DNA of 52,618 nucleotides from an uncultured Pirellulaceae bacterium (GTDB taxonomy: Bacteria; Planctomycetota; Planctomycetia; Pirellulales; Pirellulaceae): the NCBI GenBank assembly GCA_937928555.1, contig CALFWR010000156.1, positions 1 to 52,618 on the forward strand, in the 5' to 3' direction. The stretch's first letter is position 1. Every line of letters starts with the position of its first letter. Shown here in pieces: positions 36,868 through 43,643 of the stretch. The notes beneath the pieces were generated by a model, which did no database searches, had not been told where the DNA came from, and saw only the letters and a list, made by a program, of their open reading frames with translations. The position numbers and the translations under genes are program-made.

Positions 36868-37466
36868 GAATCGCGATCCTTATTGAAGGCCGAACGGAGA
36901 CAGCCTTCAAGCCTTTCTTGATTGACTTCTTGAAAGACCATTTGACTGGCAAGATGCCCAAGCTGGATTTTGTTCCGCAACATGGTGGCCTGCCGACCAA
37001 CGACAAACTCAAGCGGATGGTTGACAACTTGTTGAACGACAAAAAGCGTCCTGCCGATGCAGTGATTGCGTTGACCGATGTGTATCCAGATTTCACTGAT
37101 TCCGAGGATGCAAAAACCAAGTTTGCTTCTTGGGTTGGGAAGAACGACAAATTCTTTGTGCATACGGCGTTGCACGATTTCGAGTCGTGGCTGATTCCGT
37201 TCTGGGAAAAGATCAACAAGCTTGCCCAAAACAACAAAAAACGTCCGGCGCAGAATCCTGAAACTGTCAACCACAACAATCCGCCCGCATATCGACTCAA
37301 GGCAGTCTTCGAATCCGGTAAGCGAAAAAACAGTTATTCCAAAACGCGAGACGTTGGACGAATTTTAGATAAAGAGAATTTGATGACCGTGGTCAACGAG
37401 TGTGCCGAATTCAAATTGTTCGTCAACCGAATCATCAAGCTGTCCGGTGGCACGGAAATAGCCTGA
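36864..37466 (+). CDS. DUF4276 (TOPRIM-like) protein, partner of the ATPase
   Basis: The 200-residue protein starts at ATG 36864, overlapping the ATPase stop by 4 bp, with a perfect AGGAGG 6 nt upstream. The start MRIAILIEGRTETAFKPFL contains the EGxTE motif, and ALTDVYPDF (about residue 75) resembles the acidic DxD position of TOPRIM folds. HDFESWLIPF (about 115) is typical of DUF4276. TOPRIM proteins coupled to AAA ATPases serve as nuclease effectors in several anti-phage systems. Defence against phage is inferred from this pairing and from the neighbouring BREX and hipBA remnants. Confidence 0.82.
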   Translation: MRIAILIEGRTETAFKPFLIDFLKDHLTGKMPKLDFVPQHGGLPTNDKLKRMVDNLLNDKKRPADAVIALTDVYPDFTDSEDAKTKFASWVGKNDKFFVHTALHDFESWLIPFWEKINKLAQNNKKRPAQNPETVNHNNPPAYRLKAVFESGKRKNSYSKTRDVGRILDKENLMTVVNECAEFKLFVNRIIKLSGGTEIA

Positions 37467-37512
37467 CACAAAACGACAAACGCTTGACGACTTTTGCCTA
37501 CTGCGATCACAC

Positions 37513-37821
37513 ATGGATACAAAACAACTCAATACTGCACTCAACAAGATCTTTTTCGATGACGACGCTCGCATCGTGTTCTGGAACGACCCTCAGCAAG
37601 AATTCAATAAAGCGGTCGAGAACCTTGGGCTGGACGGCATCGAAGTCATTCGGCTGGATCAAGCTGGCAGCATCGCCACGAAACTACGTATCGAGCGAGA
37701 CGAGCCGAACACAGAATTCCTGCTCTACGCCCCCGATGAAGTGAGGTGGTGCCGAAGGACAGCACGTTCACACTCAACGATGTTCTCCAGCGGCTGGAAC
37801 TGGACGACTCGCAGAAGATAA
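37513..37821 (+). pseudogene. pglZ: 5' fragment of pglZ (BREX phosphatase), truncated
   Basis: The first 76 codons match the N-terminus of type-A PglZ from BREX type 1 in pattern: a short helix ending in KIFFDDDARIVFWNDPQQEF, then GLDGIEVIRLDQAGSIATKL, then TEFLLYAPDE. PglZ normally continues for over 700 residues with 'WLLDI.lYS'. Here the similarity stops at 'YAPDE' (about 37740) and the frame ends as VRWCRRTARS and noise. The fragment follows the DUF4276 gene by 46 bp. A large internal deletion joining it to unrelated sequence is the simplest explanation. Confidence 0.7.
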
Positions 37822-38041
37822 GAGTCCGCACGACTCTCGACCGATTAAAGAAGTTCGGGGAGATCAAGCAGGTTGCCAGAGGTCGCCGAACCATACCTGC
37901 CGTCTTCGCCGTATCCAGTTACGGCCCGCCGACCAATCTGACGTTGTGGCCGTCGAGATGCTGGAGCGAGATTTCGAGCCGGTGAACGGCAAGATGGGGC
38001 TCAAAAAGTCTCTGCGTTCGGCGATGGGGCGCAACGAATAA
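37746..38041 (+). pseudogene. 3' fragment(s) of unknown gene(s) joined to the pglZ remnant
   Basis: From 37746 a second frame encodes VPKDSTFTLNDVLQRLELD and QKIRVRTTLDRLKKFGEIKQ, a winged-helix-like sequence. A third frame near 37940-38041 encodes EMLERDFEPVNGKMGLKKSL and ends RSAMGRNE. The three pieces look like the end of one or two genes left after deletion. I cannot name the parent gene. Confidence 0.45.
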
Positions 38042-38205
38042 TTCGAGCACCATAATGACAGCCTCTGGAGCTTGGTCGGACAGGCGACTGAAGCCGAAAC
38101 TATTACTACATCGCAAGTTTCCAAACTTCACACAGCATATTGCGACTGCAAGTTGCTGAAAGCTTCCACATGTTGTGCAAACAGGCGACGCCTTGCGCTG
38201 TAGTA

Positions 38206-39474
38206 CTATTCAACGGCCTTAAACGCAGGACGCATTTGTTCCTGTTCTCTACGACCAATTCCATAGTTTGATGCAGCTTCCTGCCACGTACTTACCGAAG
38301 CGATAACTTTGCTGATAATTTCGTCGGCCTGCCCACTGTCGACTCGAAAAAACTCTGCGACCTCCTTTGCCAAGCCCAGGCTGAGTGAGTTGTCGTTCTC
38401 AGAAATGTTGAGATGAAGCCCCGTTCCTGTTGGTTCTGGGTTGATGTCATAGGCCGGCGACAGTTTCCAGCCTTGTGTGGTAAGCATGAAACCATGGTTG
38501 CGTAAATGATCGTCAGTATTGGAGACGCAGATTGAGAATACGATCCTACGCCAAAGTTCAGGCAGGTCGGCATCTACGTCAGATCCATGTTTTCCCAAGA
38601 ACTCAACGATTTCGAGGTAACTGGCTCCGTCGGCGTGTCCTACGCCATCCGAATAGCCAAGCATTGTCATCGCAGACGCAAAGTGTTTTCGTCGTCGCCT
38701 GCCTTCAACAACATCGCGGTCAAATCGCTTGGTCAAAAAAGTATGGTGCGGTCGCCCGAATTTTTCCGCGCGCGCTTCAGCTATTTGTAAGCCCGCGCGG
38801 ACGGCGAGAGTATGCGCAACCATTTCCCAAGCCCCTTTATCGATCTCGTCATTTCGACCGGGAAACTTTGCAATCCATAAATTCTCTACTTCATCGCACA
38901 CCCCTGCCTTTGGGCGTGCTCCTCCAATTGATGATCCCGGTGCAATCAACAGACTTAACCATTCGCGAACCTCTGAATTTTCGGCGTCGTCCGACTGAAA
39001 CTGCCAGGCTGCGTTTTCGAGTTCTCGCAACATCGCCCAGGGAGGGGCATTGTTGCCACCATGACTTGACAGAAAGTCTCCATCTAAATCTTCTTTGAAC
39101 CTCAGCCCACCCATTCGTTGCTCATCATGAACCCCGAGTAAAAAATCTGACTGGAGTAACGTAGTGGGCGGTCGTTTCTCTTGTCTGGCAATTAGAGCTT
39201 CACGTTGTTTCATAATGATTTGGCCCCACCTGTCAGGACTCGAATCGAGAAACAGACCGAAGCTTGCCTTCTGGCGATCGTTTAGATATTGCGGCCCCTC
39301 GAATAGAAGCAGCTCCGGGTCCAAAACAAGTGTCTCATTTCCAGCCAACCATTCCGGGGCGTATTCAAACGAAAACGTCTCGCGACCTTGAGCGTGATTT
39401 GTGCGCATCAGTCCAATCCGTTGGCATTCGCCAAGCTCCAGCCAATCTCCGAATACGTGGATTTCACGCGTCAT
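38206..39474 (-). CDS. hipA: HipA-family serine/threonine kinase toxin
   Basis: The 422-residue protein has HipA motifs in order: an N-terminal domain with SPDRWGQIIMKQRE (residues about 75-90), the ATP-loop GSSIGGARPKA (about 180), LTKRFDRD (about 245), the catalytic segment SICVSNTDDHLRNHGFML (about 310) and the metal site LSPAYDINPEPTG (about 335). HipA kinases phosphorylate aminoacyl-tRNA synthetases and arrest growth. It overlaps the antitoxin gene by 4 bp. The N-terminal subdomain-1 is included, so it is a full-length HipA, not a split HipT type. Confidence 0.9.
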   Translation of the reverse strand: MTREIHVFGDWLELGECQRIGLMRTNHAQGRETFSFEYAPEWLAGNETLVLDPELLLFEGPQYLNDRQKASFGLFLDSSPDRWGQIIMKQREALIARQEKRPPTTLLQSDFLLGVHDEQRMGGLRFKEDLDGDFLSSHGGNNAPPWAMLRELENAAWQFQSDDAENSEVREWLSLLIAPGSSIGGARPKAGVCDEVENLWIAKFPGRNDEIDKGAWEMVAHTLAVRAGLQIAEARAEKFGRPHHTFLTKRFDRDVVEGRRRRKHFASAMTMLGYSDGVGHADGASYLEIVEFLGKHGSDVDADLPELWRRIVFSICVSNTDDHLRNHGFMLTTQGWKLSPAYDINPEPTGTGLHLNISENDNSLSLGLAKEVAEFFRVDSGQADEIISKVIASVSTWQEAASNYGIGRREQEQMRPAFKAVE

Positions 39475-39845
39475 GGTTTGTCAGTCGCCTTTTTGACAGG
39501 TTTGGATTTGGTACGTTTGGGTGCGCGTTTCCGCGGCGAGGTTAACTTTGCGTCTTCCAGTCGGCGTCCCAATTCGTCGTCTTTCGCCAAGGCGAGGAAG
39601 TCTTCTTCCAATCCAAGCACCGACAGGATACGAAATAGCGTTTCGATCGAAGAACTTGAGCTGCCGTTTTCGATCAAGGCGAGCGTGCTTCGTGCTATTC
39701 CCGCACGCTCTGCAACTTGCTGGGCTGAAAGCCTTCTGCGCAGCCTTGCCAATCGGAGCTGGCCGCCGACTCGGACGAGCATCCGTTTTTGCTTAGGCAA
39801 TAATGCTTGTTTGCTGCGTGGCATAATGAGTGATAGTTCAGTCAT
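39471..39845 (-). CDS. hipB: HipB-like XRE antitoxin
   Basis: The 124-residue protein has a lambda-repressor-type HTH: GGQLRLARLRRRLSAQQVAE and RAGIARSTLALIENGSSSSS (residues about 27-70). The basic tail (RKRAPKRTKSKPVKK) may contact DNA. HipB binds HipA and operators upstream of its own gene. The AT-rich leader at 39846-39900 should hold the promoter. ATG 39845 or ATG 39824 may be the start. The gene leads a two-gene operon with hipA. Confidence 0.85.
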   Translation of the reverse strand: MTELSLIMPRSKQALLPKQKRMLVRVGGQLRLARLRRRLSAQQVAERAGIARSTLALIENGSSSSSIETLFRILSVLGLEEDFLALAKDDELGRRLEDAKLTSPRKRAPKRTKSKPVKKATDKP

Positions 39846-39935
39846 TTGGAGTGGTTATTGTACGAAGTATAGGACATTATTTCTTTCGTCAACCTAGATT
39901 TTACACCATGATCTGAGTAAATTAGCGATAATCAC

Positions 39936-40358
39936 GTGTCAGAAACCATCCGAATTCCGCTCCGAGGTTTTCGATTGCAATACGAATACGCTGACTTTGA
40001 GTTCGCAATGAGCGCTGTCCGTGTTCTCGCGATTGTCTGTGTTGTTGCGTTCGTCTCATACGCTGCCAAGAGTCGTATCATGTTCGTTGCCGGTACGCTT
40101 GGAAGCCTTCTGGGATGTATCGCTCCCCATGGCTACATCCATATCAACGGAACTGCAGAGGCGTGCTACGTGGGGCATCTGCACTGGACTGCATCCAATT
40201 ATTTCTGGTGGGGAATCACTGGGGCCACCATCGCGTGCCTCGCCGTGGCCGGTATCCAACGTTTTGCACCGACCAAACAGTTTTCCGTTCGCACTATCCT
40301 TGCGTTTACTACTGTTGTGGCGGTCGTGCTTGGCCTAATCCAATTGGCCAACCGTTAA
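39936..40358 (+). CDS. Small membrane protein, function unknown
   Basis: GTG 39936 gives 140 residues; ATG 40008 gives 116 and removes a soluble stretch of 24. Three or four hydrophobic helices are seen, two near residues 26-62, one near 88-108, one near 117-137. The C-terminal segment QFSVRTILAFTTVVAVVLGL resembles the 'FS[LV]RTLL..TT.vAv.LGl' motif that recurs in planctomycete membrane proteins. It is the first of four small ORFs separated by related repeats. Confidence 0.6.
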   Translation: MSETIRIPLRGFRLQYEYADFEFAMSAVRVLAIVCVVAFVSYAAKSRIMFVAGTLGSLLGCIAPHGYIHINGTAEACYVGHLHWTASNYFWWGITGATIACLAVAGIQRFAPTKQFSVRTILAFTTVVAVVLGLIQLANR

Positions 40359-40467
40359 CGCGATTCTGCGGGCAGACGACATGGTTGTTACGCAAGGCTG
40401 TGGCTTCGCCCTTGTCGTCCTTGGCACATCGTCCGTTTGTTGCGTCTGACCGCTTCGGTGACGTGTT

Positions 40468-40887
40468 TTGGTTTCCCCCGCCGCCGACAACGCCTCTTTG
40501 GCAACGTGGTTTCTTTTTGGTAAACTGTTTGGTTTGCGACGCTTGTTGCCTTCAGTGAAGGCGGCGACCAAAAGACCTTTCGTTGGGCGACTTACCTTGA
40601 AACACAGTTTGACGTGGCAGGCATGGTCGTGTGCCGACTCCATCACGTTTGCACCAATTGACCGAATTGCCTCCCTTCGCGCAGACGGCACCATTTCTGA
40701 CGCAGCTGTACTGTTGCACGAGCTTGTCGCCTCTACTGGTGAGGATGCGATGGCTCAACACCACAAGGAGATGGGATGGGAACCATACGAGCCCCAAGGC
40801 AAATCCGCCACGTGTCCAAACAATTGCGGTGGCAATTATTACCCTGCTGGATTCGGTGATTGCCCCAATTGCGGTCACATCGGCTAA
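40468..40887 (+). CDS. Possible small zinc-ribbon-tailed protein
   Basis: The frame has 139 codons, but the first 30-40 translate a repeat, so the real start is probably nearer 40560-40620 (TTG or GTG codons only). The C-terminal half looks protein-like (DGTISDAAVLLHELVASTGE) and ends TCPNNCGGNYYPAGFGDCPN with CGHIG, giving two CxxC-type pairs that could bind zinc. No family is recognised. It sits between two copies of a direct repeat, as do the small ORFs around it. Confidence 0.45.
   Translation: MVSPAADNASLATWFLFGKLFGLRRLLPSVKAATKRPFVGRLTLKHSLTWQAWSCADSITFAPIDRIASLRADGTISDAAVLLHELVASTGEDAMAQHHKEMGWEPYEPQGKSATCPNNCGGNYYPAGFGDCPNCGHIG
40469..40542 (+). repeat. Direct repeat, copy 1, between small ORFs
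   Basis: It shares CGCCTCTTTGGCaACGTGG and TTTCTTTTTGGTAAACTG with 40951-41025, with most other positions also matching. It overlaps the possible start of the next ORF. Confidence 0.7.
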
Positions 40888-40950
40888 CACTGCGCCGGTC
40901 GTGTAATGTGGTTTTTACGCAAGTCGGGTGCTTCGTCGTTGGACATCGTT

Positions 40951-41025
40951 TGGTTTGCCACGCCGCGGACACCGCCTCTTTGGCGACGTGGTTTCTTTTT
41001 GGTAAACTGATCGCTGTTGCGACGC
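40951..41025 (+). repeat. Direct repeat, copy 2, between small ORFs
   Basis: It is the partner of 40469-40542. The sequence between the preceding stop codon and this unit (for example TTACGCAAG) is also shared with copy 1 upstream, and TTTTACGC with the gap after 41369, so three gaps carry related but decaying repeats. Confidence 0.7.
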
Positions 41026-41090
41026 TCTGCCGCCTGTCAGGTTTTGTGAGAAGCAGTGTCGTAGGAACTTTTCATTGTGCGACCTATGAC

Positions 41091-41369
41091 ATGACAGACA
41101 AGGATCACTACGAACCGAAGAACCGGCGTGAGGTTGCGCTGATGCTCACCGCACTTCTTCCGATTTACGTTGCCTCGCGGATTGCGTCGTCGATTCCGCA
41201 AGTGGCCGCATTCCCAAACTGGCTAAACGAGATCGTTGATTTCGCGTGCTGGGCTCTCATTTGTATCGTTCTTGTTCATGCATGGGCGCGTTTTCTCCAT
41301 TTCCTTCGCCTGCTCGATGATGACCAGCTTTCGCGATACCCTTTCGGCTTGGGCTCTGGACGAAACTGA
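41091..41369 (+). CDS. Small membrane protein, function unknown
   Basis: ATG 41091 gives 92 residues beginning MTDKDHYEPKNRREVALMLT. Two hydrophobic helices lie around 15-35 and 48-68 (FACWALICIVLVHAWARFL). A longer frame opening at 40860 covers a repeat and is rejected. No family is recognised. It lies between the second and third copies of the decaying repeat. Confidence 0.55.
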   Translation: MTDKDHYEPKNRREVALMLTALLPIYVASRIASSIPQVAAFPNWLNEIVDFACWALICIVLVHAWARFLHFLRLLDDDQLSRYPFGLGSGRN

Positions 41370-41483
41370 GTTCGCCGGTTGCACGACATGGTTTTACGCT
41401 GGGCATCCGGCACACCTTCCCACTTTGGCAACGCGGGCTGGCCGCAAAAATCTTTGGTACACGACCTCATCCAATCGCTGCTG

Positions 41484-41753
41484 ATGACTGACTCGAATCC
41501 TTACGCCAGCACGAAAACACAATCAGCATCGTCCGATGACTCTTCATCGCGTCCCCCGCGTCGCTCACGTTTTAGGGGCTACATCGTGACCGCGTTGGTC
41601 GGTGCTGTCTTGGGCGGCATTCTACTTGCGCCGTTGTGTCGCGGCCCCGGCGATCCCAGTGGTCATTCGATCGGTGCTGGGCTCGGCGGTCTGGCGGCAC
41701 TTCTGGTTGGTTTCGTTCTCAGAATTGTCTCATCGTCTGCCAGCGACATATAA
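41484..41753 (+). CDS. Small membrane protein, function unknown
   Basis: ATG 41484 gives 89 residues. A Ser/Thr-rich soluble start (MTDSNPYASTKTQSASSDDS) is followed by basic residues and two hydrophobic glycine-rich helices (YIVTALVGAVLGGILLAPL; GAGLGGLAALLVGFVLRIV). 'MTDSNPYAS' is a start often seen in planctomycete small membrane proteins. Function unknown. Confidence 0.6.
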   Translation: MTDSNPYASTKTQSASSDDSSSRPPRRSRFRGYIVTALVGAVLGGILLAPLCRGPGDPSGHSIGAGLGGLAALLVGFVLRIVSSSASDI

Positions 41754-41896
41754 TCCGGGATAACAATCCGGATCGCGATTTACTGCGACGTTGATCCAAT
41801 ACTCATGAACAGGCAAACTCCAAACTCTGCCAGCCGGTCTGTGATACGATTTCTGTCTGTCCATCCATTTCAAGACAACCAATTTCGCGTCGGCTC

Positions 41897-42364
41897 ATGA
41901 CACCCACAGAACTTTTTCAAAAGCTCGCCGGCGAGTGGCAAGGCGACTGCAAGACCTGGTTCGAACCCGGAAAGCTGGCCGATGAGTCAGCGGTCTCCGG
42001 TTCGATCGAGCCAGTTATGGGCAGCTTCCTCCGCCACACGTACAAGGGCTCCATGCAGTCGAAACCTCGCAGCGGCGAGGAGCTTATTGGCTATGATGAA
42101 ATCGTCTCGCTATTTCGCGTCGCGTGGATCGACGACTTTCACATGAGCAAAGCCATCATGTTTTCGGAGGGGAATTCCACAGAAGGTGGTTTTAGTGTTG
42201 TCGGCACCTACGAAGTCGGAAAAGGCCAGCCACCCTGGAGTTGGCGGACGACCTTTCAACTGTCCGGCGATGATCGTCTGACCGTCACCGCCTACAACAT
42301 TCTTCCCGACGGAACCGAAGCAAAAGCCGTCGAGACCTGTTACCAAAGAACAAACCACACCTGA
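41897..42364 (+). CDS. DUF1579 family protein
   Basis: The 155-residue protein follows the DUF1579 pattern: LFQKLAGEWQGDCKTWFEPG, a SGSIEPVMGSFLRHTYKGSM core, IGYDEIVSLFRVAWIDDFHM, and a C-terminal SWRTTFQLSGDDRLTVTAYN (residues about 5-145). The fold is probably a lipocalin-like or heme/small-ligand-binding barrel in this group, but the role is unproven. It has no signal peptide. The gene is isolated, followed by about 400 bp with MITE copy D. Confidence 0.82.
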   Translation: MTPTELFQKLAGEWQGDCKTWFEPGKLADESAVSGSIEPVMGSFLRHTYKGSMQSKPRSGEELIGYDEIVSLFRVAWIDDFHMSKAIMFSEGNSTEGGFSVVGTYEVGKGQPPWSWRTTFQLSGDDRLTVTAYNILPDGTEAKAVETCYQRTNHT

Positions 42365-42529
42365 ACCTCAGCCAAACATCAGGTCCGCACAAGCTCCGGG
42401 CCGGATCAAGGAAGCGGCCCTTCCGAAAGTTAAACCCAACCATTCACATCAACCCAACTCGAAACATTCAAACCTTCAGCTACGTCCGCCGCACCGGCAA
42501 TGCGATGGCGACCTTGTCTCAGCTTTTAA

Positions 42530-42737
42530 CCCGGATTATTCACGACGACGGCGTTGATTCGACGTCTGGCCAACAGCAGCAAGGGAAAAGGCTGAATTTC
42601 AACAAAAAATGTAAATCATCCGGTAGATGAAAACCACAGCGATCGTTTCATCGCATCAGAGTCGCGGATTAAAGTAAACCTGATCGCCGTTGGTCGGCTG
42701 AACGGAACGCCACGCCTTCGCACGGTGAATTATCCCG
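42530..42737 (+). mobile_element. MITE copy D, degenerate at its right end
   Basis: The left terminal repeat and the first 130 bases match copies C and E closely. The right part diverges after GAGTCGCGGATTA and ends with a damaged terminus (GGTGAATTATCCCGC). No target duplication is found. It lies 42 bp before the sigma gene and may carry its promoter region. Confidence 0.7.
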
Positions 42738-42778
42738 CGTGATGCCAAACCCGTTTGACTTTCGATTAAACTGGTTGG

Positions 42779-43342
42779 ATGCAAAGCACCTCCGAAAGCC
42801 TTCTACTGCGACTCCGTAGCCCGGGAAACGAGCAAGCATGGCAGACTTTCGTCGCGATCTACACACCGTTGATCTTTTTCTGGGCCCGCCGCACAGGGCT
42901 CAACATGAACGACGCCGCCGACCTTGTTCAGGAAGTCCTCACGCTGGCCTTTCAAAAGCTGCCCGCGTTTGAGTACGACAAAACAAAGAGCTTTCGCAGT
43001 TGGCTGCGCACCGTGACGATCAATCGCTATCGCGAACAGCTTCGCAAAAATTCAATCGGTGCCAAACCGACCAGCGCTTCGGTGCTTGCCCGGCACATGG
43101 ACCCGGCCGCGGCCGAATCCACCTGGGATTTGAACTATCAGCAAGGCCTGATCCGCCAGGCGATGGAACTGCTTGGCGACGAGTTCGAGCCCACGACCTG
43201 GAAAGCTCTCCGCAGCTATGTGCTTGACGCGGTCTCCGCGAAGGCCGCCGCAGAAGAAAATGGCTTGAGTGTGTGGACCGTTTACGCCGCAAAGGCACGC
43301 CTGATGAAGCGGCTTCGTGAGACCGTCGAAGACCTGCTTTAG
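42779..43342 (+). CDS. ECF sigma factor linked to a protein-kinase gene
   Basis: The 187-residue protein has region 2 (NDAADLVQEVLTLAFQKLPA, then FRSWLRTVTINRYREQLRK; residues about 41-86) and region 4 (ALRSYVLDAVSAKAAAEENG, then LSVWTVYAAKARLMKRL; about 140-182). Planctomycetes often pair this type of sigma factor with a serine/threonine kinase gene, as here. The kinase gene follows after a 300-bp gap. The TAG stop (43340-43342) is part of the 5-bp target duplication of MITE copy E, inserted exactly at the end of the gene. Confidence 0.86.
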   Translation: MQSTSESLLLRLRSPGNEQAWQTFVAIYTPLIFFWARRTGLNMNDAADLVQEVLTLAFQKLPAFEYDKTKSFRSWLRTVTINRYREQLRKNSIGAKPTSASVLARHMDPAAAESTWDLNYQQGLIRQAMELLGDEFEPTTWKALRSYVLDAVSAKAAAEENGLSVWTVYAAKARLMKRLRETVEDLL

Positions 43343-43529
43343 CCCGGATTATTCACGACGACGGGCGTTGATTCTACGTCTGGCGAACAGGAGCAAGGGG
43401 AAAGCTGAATTTCAACAAGAAATTTGAATCATCTGGTAGATGAAAACCGCAGCGATCATTTCATCGCATCTGAGTCGCGGATCACTGTCGGAACTGATTC
43501 TGACGCCCACGCCTCGTGAATAATCCGGG
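43343..43529 (+). mobile_element. MITE copy E (187 bp, TSD TTTAG)
   Basis: It has complete terminal repeats and the standard core. The duplications TTTAG (43338-43342 and 43530-43534) are exact, and the left one contains the stop codon of the sigma gene, so the insertion kept the stop. It separates the sigma gene from the kinase gene. Confidence 0.88.
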
Positions 43530-43643
43530 TTTAGGTATCCACGCTCGCATGGTCGAAAAATTTCCTGAAAGCTCATACAAATTGGCCTCAAACCGCGCAT
43601 ACCCTCTGTTAGACAACTAATACTGGTCATTCCGAGGACAAGC

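Noticed and set aside
40359..41483. Integron cassette array with attC sites
   Set aside because: No paired RYYYAAC/GTTRRRY cores bounding a hairpin could be found, and no integrase gene is in the window. Kept only as a repeat-separated ORF string.
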